The notes below the pieces were generated by a model that saw only the letters and a list, made by a program, of their open reading frames with translations, was not told the origin of the DNA and did not search any database. Shown here piece by piece: positions 42,803 to 51,321 of a stretch of DNA of 64,000 nt (within the stretch, counting starts at the first letter, position 1; each line of letters begins with the position of its first letter). This DNA comes from DAOTVC01 sp034437215 (lineage in GTDB: Bacteria; Chloroflexota; Anaerolineae; B4-G1; SLSP01). Both the position numbers and the translations under genes were made by a program. The DNA is taken from contig DAOTVC010000003.1 in NCBI GenBank assembly GCA_034437215.1, positions 1-64,000 on the forward strand, read 5' to 3'.

Positions 42803-44626
42803 CTATGAAGATGGCGGGCACTGCGGGGCTGCCGCGGTCTTTGCCGTCGTTGTCGCCTCGGCAAACTGGCTGGTGTAGAGCCGGTAGTAGAAGCCTTCGG
42901 CCTCCATCAAGCTGCGATGGTTGCCCTGCTCGATAATGTGACCTTCGCACAAGACGAGGACCTTGTCGGCGTCGTGGATGGTGCTGAGCCGGTGGGCGAT
43001 GACGATACTCGTGCGCCCCTGCATCAGGCGCCCCAACGCCTCCTGGATCAACTGCTCCGTCCGGGTGTCCACGCTCGAGGTGGCCTCGTCGAGGACGAGG
43101 ATGCGGGGATCCGCCAGGACGGCCCGGGCGATGGAGAGAAGCTGGCGCTGCCCCTGGCTGAGGCTGCTGCCCTCCTCGCCCAGCTCCGTCTCGTAGCCCT
43201 CGGGGAGCCGCACGACGAAGTCGTGAACGCCGGCGATCTGAGCAGCCTCCACGACCTCCTCGTCGGTGGCCTCCAGACGCCCGTACCGGATGTTCTCCAT
43301 CACCGTCGTGGAGAAGAGGAAGGTGTCCTGGAGCACCATGCCGACCCGCTCGCGCAGGCTCTCGACGGCGAGGGCGCGGACGTCGTGCCCGTCCACGAGA
43401 ATCTGACCCTCGTCCACGTCGTAGAAGCGCATGAGCAGGTTCACCATGGTCGTCTTGCCGGCACCCGTCGGCCCGACGATGGCGATTATCTCCCCGGGCT
43501 CTGCCTCGAAGGAGATCTGCTTCAGGACCGGCTGCGCCTCTTCGTAGCCGAAGGTGACCTCGTCGAAGACGATCCTGCCCGCGACGCGAGGCGCGCTGAT
43601 CGCGTCCTGAACATCCTGAATGTCCGGCTCCTCGTCCAGCAGGTTGAAGATGCGCTCGGCGGCGGCGATGGCGGTCTGCACCTGGGCGTAGAGGACGCCG
43701 ATGGCCCGTACGGGCTGGAAGAAGCGCCGCACGTAGGTCAGGAAGGTGATGATGGTGCCCAGGGTGACCAACTCGCGGAGGGCCATCGTGCTGCCGGCCC
43801 CGAGGACGAGGGCGATACCGATGGTGCTGAAGATATCCAGTGCCGGACGGAAGGCCGAGGTCACCGTCTGGGCCTGGACGTTGGCGTCCCGGCTGGCAGC
43901 ATTCACGCGCCGGAACTCGCGGATGGTCTCCTGCTCGCGGCCGAAGGCCTGGACCACCCGCACCCCCGAGATGTTCTCCTCCAGCTCGGAGCTGACCGCG
44001 CCCACCTTCTCGCGGGAGAGGCGCGCGGCGTCCCGGGCCCTGCGCGAGAAGTAGAAGGTGCTCAGGAGCATGAAGGGGATCACGCTCATGCTGATGAGGG
44101 CCAGCTGCCAGTTGATCACCAGCATGGCGATCAACACCCCTACCAGGAAGAGCCCGTTGGAGAGGAACTGGACCGCGCCCATCGTCAGGATGCGGTTGAT
44201 GACGTCGGTGTCGCTCGTCAGCCGGGCCATCAGATCGCCCGCCTCACGGTGGTCGAAGAAGCGCAGGGAGAGGCGCTGCAGCTGGGCGAAGATCTGCTGT
44301 CGCATCCGGTAGAGCACCTGCTGGCCCACGGTGATCGTGGTGCGGAACTGCAGTCCGCGGGTGGCCCAGGCGACCACGTAGACGCCCAGGAGCAGGAGCA
44401 TGGTGCGGTTGAGGCCCGTAAGGTCATTGCCGGTGACGAAACGCTCCACGGCGAGCCCCAGCAGATAGGGCGCCGCCAGCTCTGCCAGGGTGTTGATCAG
44501 CACCATCAGCCCGGCCACGAGGAGCGGGCCGCGGTGCGGCTCCAGGTAGCGGAGCAGCCGGCGAAAGGTGGTGCTGGCGTTCTCTGCCCGCTCCGTGGGG
44601 CTGGTGAGAGCTCTCCCGTGCATCAT
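42803..44626 (-). CDS. ABC exporter subunit with consensus ATPase site
   Basis: A 607-residue half-transporter: six membrane helices (about 35-320) followed by an ABC domain. Walker A GPTGAGKTT (about 387), signature LSQGQRQ (about 487), Walker B LVLDEATSSVD (about 512) with the catalytic Glu, and H-loop AHRLST (about 544). All catalytic residues are present, unlike its partner. Its ATG overlaps the TGA of the upstream subunit gene (TCATGATG), with AGGAGGTGG just before, so synthesis of the two is coupled. Together they should form a heterodimeric multidrug or lipid exporter of the TM287/288-BmrCD type. Its substrate is unknown. Confidence 0.93.
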   Translation of the reverse strand: MMHGRALTSPTERAENASTTFRRLLRYLEPHRGPLLVAGLMVLINTLAELAAPYLLGLAVERFVTGNDLTGLNRTMLLLLGVYVVAWATRGLQFRTTITVGQQVLYRMRQQIFAQLQRLSLRFFDHREAGDLMARLTSDTDVINRILTMGAVQFLSNGLFLVGVLIAMLVINWQLALISMSVIPFMLLSTFYFSRRARDAARLSREKVGAVSSELEENISGVRVVQAFGREQETIREFRRVNAASRDANVQAQTVTSAFRPALDIFSTIGIALVLGAGSTMALRELVTLGTIITFLTYVRRFFQPVRAIGVLYAQVQTAIAAAERIFNLLDEEPDIQDVQDAISAPRVAGRIVFDEVTFGYEEAQPVLKQISFEAEPGEIIAIVGPTGAGKTTMVNLLMRFYDVDEGQILVDGHDVRALAVESLRERVGMVLQDTFLFSTTVMENIRYGRLEATDEEVVEAAQIAGVHDFVVRLPEGYETELGEEGSSLSQGQRQLLSIARAVLADPRILVLDEATSSVDTRTEQLIQEALGRLMQGRTSIVIAHRLSTIHDADKVLVLCEGHIIEQGNHRSLMEAEGFYYRLYTSQFAEATTTAKTAAAPQCPPSS

Positions 44627-46413
44627 GAGGCCACCTCCTGGGGAGTCACGTCGGCTGCGTAGAGCAGATAGTCGGTGCCCGTCTCGTCGTCCCCCTCCAG
44701 CTGGCTGTAGTAGATCTCGGCGTAGAGAGGGCTCGTCTCCAGAAGCTCCTCGTGCTTGCCGAGGGCCGCGATCTGCCCCGCCTCGAGCACCAGGATCAGG
44801 TCCGCATCTCGCACCGTGGAGACCCGTTGGGCGATGATGAAGCTCGTCCGCCCCTCCATCAGCCGCTCCAGCGCTTGGCGGAGCTTCAATTCCGTCTGGA
44901 AGTCGACGGCGCTGGTCGCATCGTCCAGAATCAGCACCTGGGGATTGATGAGCAGGGCGCGGGCGATGGCGACGCGCTGCTTCTGCCCTCCCGAGAGCTG
45001 GACGCCCCGCTCCCCGATCTGGGTCTCGTAGCCGTTGGGGAAGGCGGTGATGAAGTCGTGGGCCTGGGCCGCCTGGGCGGCTTCAACGATCTCCTCCAGG
45101 GTGGCGTCCGGCCGTCCGAAGGCGATGTTCTCCTGGATCGTGCCGCCGAAGAGGAGCGTCTCCTGCAGAACGCTGCCTACCTGCTGTCGCAGCGAATCGA
45201 GGGTGACGTCCCGCACGTCCTGCCCGTCGATACAGACCTGCCCCTGCGTCGCGTCGTAGAAGCGGGGAATGAGGTTGGTGATGGTGGATTTGCCGGAGCC
45301 CGTCGCACCCAGCAGGGCCACACGGTACCCCGGCTCGGCGGTGAAGTCGATGTCCCGCAGAATCCAGGGCTGGTTGTCGAAGTAGCGGAACCAGACGTGG
45401 TCGAAGGTGATCCGCCCCCGCACCTCGGGGAGGGAGACGGCACCGGGGCGCTCACGGATCTCCATGGGCGTGTCGAGGATCTGGAAGATGCGTTGGGCAC
45501 CGGCCGCAGCTTGGACCAGGTTGGCGAGCAGGAAGCTGATCATAAAGATGGGAAAGAGGGCCATGAGAATGTACTGGGTGAAGGCGACGAGCTCCCCGAT
45601 GGTCATCCGCTCGTTGATGACCTGCATCCCGCCCACCCAGGTGACGCCCATCTGGGCCAGGCTGGCGAGGAGAAAGACGAGGGGGATGGCGAGGGCCAGG
45701 ATGTGCCCTACCTCGATCTGCACATCCCGCAGCGCCTCATTTTTCTCGGCAAAGCGCGCGATTTCGTAGAGGCGCCGCACGAAGGCCCGCACCACCCGCA
45801 CCCCTACGAGATTCTCCTGCAGCACGATGTTGACCTCCTCGAGGCGCTCTTGAGTCGCTGTGAAGAGAGGGCGGGCTTGGGCAAAGAAGAAGACGAAGAC
45901 GGCGATGGCGACGGGTCCGATGGCGACCATCACCAGCGTCGTGGTCGGGCTGGTACCTATCATCAGCGAGATGCTCCCTACCAGAAGGATGGCTGCGCCC
46001 AAGAGTTGCAGGAGGGCCGTGCCGAGGAACTGTTGCACGAGCTCCACGTCGCTCGTCACCCGCGTCAGCAGCTGGCCCGTCTGGGCGCGATCGTGGTAGC
46101 TGAAGGAGAGGTGCTGGATCTTCTCGTAGAGGTCGTTGCGCATATCGTAGGCGACGCCTTGAGAGACCTGGGCGCTCAGATAGCCCTCCAGAAAGGTGAA
46201 GAGGGCTCGGAGCAGCGCAATGCCCACCATCAGCAGGGCCAGCCGGGTGATGAGTGCGGCGTTGCCCGCGCTCAGCCCCTGGTCGATGAGTCGCTGGCTG
46301 AGGAAGGGGACGGCGAGGTTGCCCGCGGTCGAGATCAGCATCGCGACGAGGGCGATTAACACCAGGAAGAGATACGCCTTGAGGTAGCGAAAGGTACGTA
46401 GGAGAGCTTTCAA
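44623..46413 (-). CDS. ABC exporter subunit with degenerate ATPase site
   Basis: A 596-residue half-transporter with the same layout. Walker A GATGSGKST (about 371) and signature LSGGQKQ (about 471) are normal, but Walker B reads LILDDATSAVD (about 494), Asp for the catalytic Glu, and the H-loop reads AQRVST (about 528), Gln for His. These are the changes seen in the non-hydrolysing site of heterodimeric exporters. The start is a TTG at 46413 (AAGGAG 7 bp upstream). Before insertion of the repeat element at 46449-46627 this TTG would have overlapped the tetR stop (TTGA). Confidence 0.92.
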   Translation of the reverse strand: MKALLRTFRYLKAYLFLVLIALVAMLISTAGNLAVPFLSQRLIDQGLSAGNAALITRLALLMVGIALLRALFTFLEGYLSAQVSQGVAYDMRNDLYEKIQHLSFSYHDRAQTGQLLTRVTSDVELVQQFLGTALLQLLGAAILLVGSISLMIGTSPTTTLVMVAIGPVAIAVFVFFFAQARPLFTATQERLEEVNIVLQENLVGVRVVRAFVRRLYEIARFAEKNEALRDVQIEVGHILALAIPLVFLLASLAQMGVTWVGGMQVINERMTIGELVAFTQYILMALFPIFMISFLLANLVQAAAGAQRIFQILDTPMEIRERPGAVSLPEVRGRITFDHVWFRYFDNQPWILRDIDFTAEPGYRVALLGATGSGKSTITNLIPRFYDATQGQVCIDGQDVRDVTLDSLRQQVGSVLQETLLFGGTIQENIAFGRPDATLEEIVEAAQAAQAHDFITAFPNGYETQIGERGVQLSGGQKQRVAIARALLINPQVLILDDATSAVDFQTELKLRQALERLMEGRTSFIIAQRVSTVRDADLILVLEAGQIAALGKHEELLETSPLYAEIYYSQLEGDDETGTDYLLYAADVTPQEVAS

Positions 46414-46448
46414 CTCTTCACTCCTTGTTCACTCGTAGAGTCTTTAAT

Positions 46449-46627
46449 GGCTCCACTGAAAAAAGGGCCTACCTCACGCCAAGACACAAAGGTCGCCAAG
46501 ATTTTTAAAATTGCTTATAATTTTCTTCCATAGTAAGGCGATTCGCATCAAAAATCTATCTCCTACTTGAAATTCCTTTGCGTTCTTGGCGATTTTGCGT
46601 GAGGTTTGGGGTTCTTTTAGGAGAGCC
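46449..46627 (-). mobile_element. MITE-like palindromic element, copy 3, inserted in the tetR 3' end
   Basis: 179 bp, ends GGCTCCACTGAAAAAA and (inward from the right) GGCTCTCCTAAAAGAA. It is flanked by a direct repeat TTTAAT (46443-46448 and 46628-46633), a 6-bp target duplication. The interior differs from the other copies: CTCACGCCAAGACACAAAGG and the complementary-type CTCACGCAAAATCGCCAAG in place of ACCACGGAG words. It supplies the last 23 codons and the stop of tetR. Confidence 0.9.
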
Positions 46628-47212
46628 TTTAATGAGTCCGTAGTAGATCACGTTCATCCCCTGCTCGAGATGCTGGTCCCAGGAGAGGGCGCTCTCCATC
46701 CCACAGATCTGGAGGAGGCAGACGCGAAAGAAGTGCAGGGTGATGAACATGGCGGCGATGTTGACCTCGACGTCGGGTCGGAAGAGCCCCTGTTCCTGCC
46801 CCTCTTCGATAAGCTCGACGATTCTGTCCACGAGGTTGTGGGGCGGGGGCTGGTGGCGGCTCAGGTTCTGGCCCAGGAGGTGGCTCGTCAGGTGCCGGTA
46901 GGGCTTCAGCGCCTGCGCCACCTTTTCCAGCGTGAGGCGGATGCGCTCCGTGGCCGGACGTCCCGCTCCGGGCAGCTCCTCCAGGGCAACCTCGATGCGT
47001 GTGGAGATCAGGGCGACGAGCAGCGTCTCCTTGCTCTCGAAGTAGTTGAAGAAAGTGCCCTTGGCGACGTCCGCCGCTTCGGCGATCTCCTCGACGGTCG
47101 TCTCGTCGAAGTCCTTCTCAAGCAGGTGCGCGTCGGCTGCTTCCAGGAGACGCCGCCGGGTGCGCTCCTTGCGCCGATCCCATCTGGAGAGGTTCTCGTT
47201 CTCTGAATTCAT
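46556..47212 (-). CDS. TetR-family repressor of the ABC exporter, C-terminus altered by insertion
   Basis: A 218-residue repressor. The N-terminal helix-turn-helix is typical: TVEEIAEAADVAKGTFFNYFESKETLL (split over about residues 39-65). The ligand-binding domain ends near LIKG; residues 196-218 (GSPKRTPNLTQNRQERKG...) are encoded by the inserted repeat element. Removing the element and one TTTAAT copy gives the ending LIKDSTSEQGVKS with a TGA that overlaps the exporter's TTG. No Shine-Dalgarno sequence precedes ATG 47212. Two TGAC-N4-GTCA sites lie just upstream, so self-repression is likely. It probably still binds DNA and controls the exporter genes downstream. Confidence 0.92.
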   Translation of the reverse strand: MNSENENLSRWDRRKERTRRRLLEAADAHLLEKDFDETTVEEIAEAADVAKGTFFNYFESKETLLVALISTRIEVALEELPGAGRPATERIRLTLEKVAQALKPYRHLTSHLLGQNLSRHQPPPHNLVDRIVELIEEGQEQGLFRPDVEVNIAAMFITLHFFRVCLLQICGMESALSWDQHLEQGMNVIYYGLIKGSPKRTPNLTQNRQERKGISSRR

Positions 47213-47218
47213 AAAAAA

Positions 47219-47246
47219 TGACTCCGGTCATAATTGACTGGGGTCA
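47219..47246. promoter_or_regulatory. Probable tandem TetR operators
   Basis: Two palindromic half-turn sites of the form TGAC-N4-GTCA: TGACTCCGGTCA (47219-47230) and TGACTGGGGTCA (47235-47246), 16 bp centre to centre. They cover the predicted transcription start of tetR. Confidence 0.7.
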
Positions 47247-47273
47247 GTATAGCACGAAGGGGGGAGAAGACAA
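47246..47273 (-). promoter_or_regulatory. Predicted promoter of the tetR-exporter operon
   Basis: Minus strand: TTGTCT, 16-bp spacer, TATACT. Transcription would start near 47239, inside the second operator, so bound repressor would block initiation. Confidence 0.6.
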
Positions 47274-47556
47274 TACCCGCAGTTGTCGGTGGCGCGCCGG
47301 GCGTCGGCCTACGCCGACGCGGAGAGCGAGTTGGCGCCCGCGTAGGCGGGCGCCCGGCCCGCCGAAGGCTCCAGTAGCGTACTTCCCCGTGGGCCGTTGG
47401 CCCCCTGGGCCAGGGGAGTGCGCGTGTATAGGCCGGGCGGTTATGACATCGGGTCATAGAGCGGCATCGGAGTTACCCGTTTATTTTCTTAAACTCCTTC
47501 AGCCGACTGAGGATATGCTTCCGGCAGTGTGCTTGCTGGAGCACACTTTCTTCCTG

Positions 47557-47713
47557 TTAGGGTTCGTAAAAGTATAACTTCCCGATGTCTCTGGAGTCAG
47601 GATGAAAGAGCTCCTCCTGACTCGTTTGAGGGCTGTGCGTCTCCAGCCCTTCCAGCAGTTCGCTACGTTCCCCGAGCACCACCGTCGGGAAGTTATTTTC
47701 TTACAGACGCTTA
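47557..47713 (-). repeat. Structured dispersed repeat, copy C
   Basis: Inverted relative to copy B (13453-13610) and alignable along the full length. Starts TTAGGGTTCGTAAAAG and ends TTACAGACGCTTA. The internal stem GAGTCAGGA/TCCTGACTC differs from copy B by a paired T-A to C-G change. Confidence 0.85.
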
Positions 47714-47797
47714 GCCTGTGGCTTGAGCCTTTTATCTCCGGATCAGTAAGCAGCGCGCCCCGGTACCTGCTACCGGGGCGCGCCCGCCGTCCAGACA

Positions 47798-48457
47798 CTA
47801 CTTGCCCGGGATCTTCTCCCAATCCGCCAGGAACTTCTCCAACCCCACGTCGGTGAAGGGGCTCTTGATCATCTTCTGGAGCGCGCTGAAGGGCATCGTA
47901 ATGATGTCGGCGCCGGCGAGCAGGGCCGCCTTCACGTGGGCGGGGTGCCGAATGCTGGCGGCGAGCACCTTGCAGTCGAAGCCGTAGGTGTCGAAGATGG
48001 CCCGGGTCTCCCGCACCGTCTCCATGCCATCCAGACCGGCGTCGTCCATACGCCCCACGAAGACCGAGGCGTAGCTCGCGCCCGCCTTGGCGGCCAGGAA
48101 GGCCTGGTTCGCCGCAAAGATGAGCGTGGCGTTGATGCGCCCATTGGGCCAGCCCGAGACGACCCTCATCGCCTTCAGCCCCTCGACGGTGGTGGGGAAC
48201 TTCACGTAGACGTGGTCCGACCAGGAGAGGATCTCCCGCGCCTCCTCGATCATGCCCTCGGCATCGGTGCTGATGACCTCAGCACTCACCGAGCCCCCCC
48301 CCAGGATCTCGATGATCTTCAGGGTCTGTGACTGGCGGTCCGCCGTCCCCTCCTTCATCATCAGGGACGGATTCGTGGTCACGCCGTCCAGAACCCCCCA
48401 GGACGCGGCTTCACGGATGTCATCCAGATTTGCGGTATCGACAAAGATCTCTGCCAT
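47798..48457 (-). CDS. fsa: Fructose-6-phosphate aldolase / small transaldolase
   Basis: A 219-residue class I aldolase of the small transaldolase family (TalC/FSA), forming a Schiff base through Lys86 in VYVKFPTT. Other blocks: FVDTANLDDIREA, GVTTNPSLM and the phosphate-binding region AASIRHPAHVKAALLAGADIITMP. Small transaldolases and fructose-6-phosphate aldolases differ at one active-site position (Gln versus Glu/Phe/Tyr), which cannot be decided without alignment. Either way it works in the non-oxidative pentose phosphate region. AAGGAGG precedes ATG 48457, with a promoter at 48495-48522. Confidence 0.9.
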   Translation of the reverse strand: MAEIFVDTANLDDIREAASWGVLDGVTTNPSLMMKEGTADRQSQTLKIIEILGGGSVSAEVISTDAEGMIEEAREILSWSDHVYVKFPTTVEGLKAMRVVSGWPNGRINATLIFAANQAFLAAKAGASYASVFVGRMDDAGLDGMETVRETRAIFDTYGFDCKVLAASIRHPAHVKAALLAGADIITMPFSALQKMIKSPFTDVGLEKFLADWEKIPGK

Positions 48458-48494
48458 GGTTACCTCCTTGGTGTTGCAATAGACACGCTCCTTC

Positions 48495-48522
48495 AGTATA
48501 TCTCTTTGTGAGCCAAGATCAA
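48495..48522 (-). promoter_or_regulatory. Predicted promoter of the aldolase gene
   Basis: Minus strand: TTGATC, 16-bp spacer, TATACT, between the comM-like stop and the aldolase start. Confidence 0.5.
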
Positions 48523-48529
48523 AGGAGCG

Positions 48530-50065
48530 CTACACCTCCAGCACCTGCGTCCGGTACTGGAGGGCCTCGGCGAGGTGGTGGGGTTGGATGCCCTCTGTTC
48601 CCTCGAGATCGGCGATGGTGCGGCTGACCTTCAGCACCCGGTGATAAGCGCGGGCGCTCAGGTGCATCTGGCGCATGGCGGCCCGCATCAGCGCCTGGGC
48701 CTCCTCCCCCAGCTGGCAGAAGCGGCGGATCTCTCCGGGACCCATATCGGCGTTGCAGGCCAGCCCCGCGCCCGCCAGCCGGGTTCGCTGCTGCGTGCGG
48801 GCCCTTTCCACCCGCGCCCGAATGGCGGACGAGGTCTCGCCCAGCGCGCTGCGCATCAGCTTCTCGTAGGGCACCCGCGGCACCTCGACGTGGAGGTCGA
48901 TGCGATCCATCAGCGGGCCGGAGATGCGCTTGCGGTAGCGCTGGATCATGCCCATAGCGCAGGTGCAGGCACGCTCGGGATCCCCGTAGTAGCCGCAGGG
49001 GCAGGGGTTCATGGCGGCGACGAGCACGAAGTTGGCGGGGAAGGTGAAGCTGCCCTGCGCCCGGCTGATGGTGACGACCTTGTCCTCCATCGGTTGGCGC
49101 ATGACCTCGAGGACCCGGCGGCTGAACTCCGGCATCTCGTCGAGGAAGAGGACCCCGCGATGGGCCAGGCTGATCTCCCCGGGGCGGGGCCAGTGCCCGC
49201 CCCCCACGAGACCCGCGTGGCTGATGGTGTGGTGGGGGGCGCGGAAGGGGCGCTGGGAGATGAGCGGGGTGTCGGGCGGCAGCTGGTCGGCGACGCTGTA
49301 GATCCGGGTGACCTCCAGCGCCTCGTCGAGGGAGAGGCTGGGTAGAATGCCCGGGATGGCCCGCGCCATCAGTGTCTTGCCGGCACCGGGCGGCCCCACC
49401 ATCATGAGGTTGTGCCCGCCGGCGGCGACGATCTCCAGGGCCCGCTTGGCGTGCTCCTGCCCGCGGATCTCGGCGAAGTCCACCGCCGGCGCCGGGGGCA
49501 GGTCCGCCAGGCGCGCCTGGGGCGGCAGAGGCTGGAGGGGCTCCAGACCCTGTAGGTGGCTGACGAGGGCTGCGAGGGACTCCACCGGGTAGACCTCAGG
49601 GCCGGGGATGAGGGCGGCCTCGGGGGCGTCGATGGCAGGGACGTAGAGGACCGTGACCTCCTCGTAGCGGGCCAGGTCGGCGGCGACGGGCAGGACGCCG
49701 CGCACGTGGCGCAGGGAGCCGTCGAGGGAGAGCTCTCCCATGACCAGGGCGCCGTCGAGGGCGTCGGGAGGCAGCTGCCCGCTCGCCTTCAGCACGCCGA
49801 TGGCGATGGGGAGGTCGTAGGCCGGGCCCTCCTTGCGCAGATCGGCGGGGGCCAGGTTGATGGTGATGCGCCGGTTGCCGGGAAAGGTGAAGCCGCTGTT
49901 GCGGATGGCCGCGCGCACCCGTTCGCTGCTCTCCCGGACGGCGGCGTCGGGCAAGCCGACCAGGGTCATGATGCCCGCCTGGCCTGCCCGCCGCACGTCA
50001 ACCTCCACCTCGACGGGCTGAGCGTCGAGTCCCAGGACTGCCGCACTTCTGATCTTCGCCAGCAT
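48530..50065 (-). CDS. comM: ComM/YifB-family Mg-chelatase-like AAA+ ATPase
   Basis: A 511-residue protein. The N-terminal domain is the lon-protease-like ChlI fold (GLDAQPVEVEVDVRRAG, TLVGLPDAAVRESSERVRAA, ITINLAPADLRKEG). The AAA+ core follows with Walker A GPPGAGKTLMA and Walker B VLFLDEMPEF, and the conserved AMNPCPCGYYGD segment. In naturally competent bacteria ComM is a hexameric helicase that moves branches during integration of donor DNA; in other phyla its role is less clear. GAAGGGGGG precedes ATG 50065. No other competence gene is nearby. Confidence 0.93.
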   Translation of the reverse strand: MLAKIRSAAVLGLDAQPVEVEVDVRRAGQAGIMTLVGLPDAAVRESSERVRAAIRNSGFTFPGNRRITINLAPADLRKEGPAYDLPIAIGVLKASGQLPPDALDGALVMGELSLDGSLRHVRGVLPVAADLARYEEVTVLYVPAIDAPEAALIPGPEVYPVESLAALVSHLQGLEPLQPLPPQARLADLPPAPAVDFAEIRGQEHAKRALEIVAAGGHNLMMVGPPGAGKTLMARAIPGILPSLSLDEALEVTRIYSVADQLPPDTPLISQRPFRAPHHTISHAGLVGGGHWPRPGEISLAHRGVLFLDEMPEFSRRVLEVMRQPMEDKVVTISRAQGSFTFPANFVLVAAMNPCPCGYYGDPERACTCAMGMIQRYRKRISGPLMDRIDLHVEVPRVPYEKLMRSALGETSSAIRARVERARTQQRTRLAGAGLACNADMGPGEIRRFCQLGEEAQALMRAAMRQMHLSARAYHRVLKVSRTIADLEGTEGIQPHHLAEALQYRTQVLEV

Positions 50066-50271
50066 GGCTTCCCCCCTTCAACGTGTAGGTCGTCGAGACG
50101 CCTCTACTGCCCGGAGACCGAGCCGTGAAGTGCGAGTCTCTCCGTACCGACAAGCCGGCGAGCGTCCTTGAGGTGCGAACCCTAGCGTTCTGCGGTGAGC
50201 CAGCTCCGACTATTCAACAGCGAAAGTGTGAAAGATCTGCCCCTCCACCAGCAACAAGACGCGCCCCTCCT

Positions 50272-51288
50272 TCAGAAGAGGGCCGGGGTGCCGGATAGGT
50301 GCAGCTTGCGTAGTGTATGGAGCTTTTGCTGAATCTCCGTGAACTTGACCTTCGACTTGAGATCGCCGCGCCGTGCCCGGTGCCAGTTGAAGGCCGCTTC
50401 GGCTACCAGCTGGAAGTAGCGTCCCAGGTACCACCAACGGCTGACGTCCCCCCGCAGGAGGGCCGAGAGCCGCGCGCCCCAACGCCGCCAGGTGGAGGTG
50501 AAGATGGGCAACTCGGTGGTGGGAATGAGCCGCTCTGCCGGGGCGCTTTCCAGGAAGGCGCTGATCCGCTTCTGCTCCAGGAGACGGGCCCACACGGCGA
50601 CGGCGAGGAGCAGGAGCACGCCGAACCCGTCGCCGACGAAGGCGGCGACGAGAGGAGCGTCTCCCTCGACGTACATCCAGAAGGTGGCGAAGCTGTTGTG
50701 GAAGGCGTGGGCGCCGATGGCGAGGGAGAGACCCAGGAGGGGTAAGAGGGCCCTGATCCAGCGCTCCCGAACCTCCAAGGCCAGCGCCAAGCCCAGTCCT
50801 GTAAAGGCGGTGAACATGGCGTGGTTGAGGCCGAAGAGACCGGCCCGCAGGAAGGTGAGGGTGAGGAGCCCGCTCAAGCCTGCCTCGAAGTAGACGGCAA
50901 AGAAGTAGAAGAAGTTCTCGACGGCGGCGAAGCCGAAGCCCGCCATGCCACCGTAGATCAATCCATCGAGGGGGCTGTCGATCTCCAGACGGAAGAAGAT
51001 CAGCAGGGTCAGAAGCGCCAGAGCCTTTGCGATCTCCTCCACGATGGGAGCGGCGACGGCGGTGCCCAGCAGATCCTGAGCCAGCTGGGGGCTGTTCAGG
51101 GCCAGGATGGGGATTTCGAGGGCGAGCTCCAGGATGAGGGAGAGGATGATAGCCGGTACCGCTCCCCAGAGGAAGGCGAAGGCTAGGAGATGGAGGGGCT
51201 CCTTCTCGTAACGATCCAGCCACCAGAGGAGCAGCGCGTAGAAGAACATGGGTGCGAAACTCAGCACCGGCAAGAGCAAGATCTCCAT
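50272..51288 (-). CDS. PrsW-family intramembrane metalloprotease
   Basis: A 338-residue integral membrane protein with about eight helices. PrsW-type catalytic motifs are present: VEEIAKAL (EExxK, about 96-101), GFAAVENFFYF, LNHAMFTAFTGLGL and IGAHAFHNSFA, giving the Glu and His residues that bind zinc. In Bacillus PrsW cleaves an anti-sigma factor at site 1; no sigma/anti-sigma pair is adjacent here, so the substrate is unknown. A cytoplasmic C-terminal tail of some 100 basic residues is longer than usual. GGGAGGG precedes ATG 51288; the DUF362 gene lies 33 bp upstream in the same direction. Confidence 0.88.
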   Translation of the reverse strand: MEILLLPVLSFAPMFFYALLLWWLDRYEKEPLHLLAFAFLWGAVPAIILSLILELALEIPILALNSPQLAQDLLGTAVAAPIVEEIAKALALLTLLIFFRLEIDSPLDGLIYGGMAGFGFAAVENFFYFFAVYFEAGLSGLLTLTFLRAGLFGLNHAMFTAFTGLGLALALEVRERWIRALLPLLGLSLAIGAHAFHNSFATFWMYVEGDAPLVAAFVGDGFGVLLLLAVAVWARLLEQKRISAFLESAPAERLIPTTELPIFTSTWRRWGARLSALLRGDVSRWWYLGRYFQLVAEAAFNWHRARRGDLKSKVKFTEIQQKLHTLRKLHLSGTPALF

Positions 51289-51321
51289 CTTCCCTCCCAG
51301 TTCGCTGCTTGAAAACGCCTT

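Larger units (their letters stand above)
47213..47797. other. 585-bp intergenic region upstream of tetR
   Basis: Besides the operators and promoter it holds two GC-rich hairpins (GCGTCGGC/GCCGACGC near 47308-47327 and GGCGCCCGC/GCGGGCGCC near 47333-47354), a block shared inverted with 3483-3530 (about 47500-47546), and dispersed repeat copy C (47557-47713). No gene was seen. Confidence 0.7.

Noticed and set aside
47499..47822. Protein-coding reading of repeat copy C (107 codons; also a frame ending ...GKLYFYEP)
   Set aside because: The matching copy B has a stop and a one-base shift, and substitutions are not concentrated at third positions; stem pairing is kept instead.
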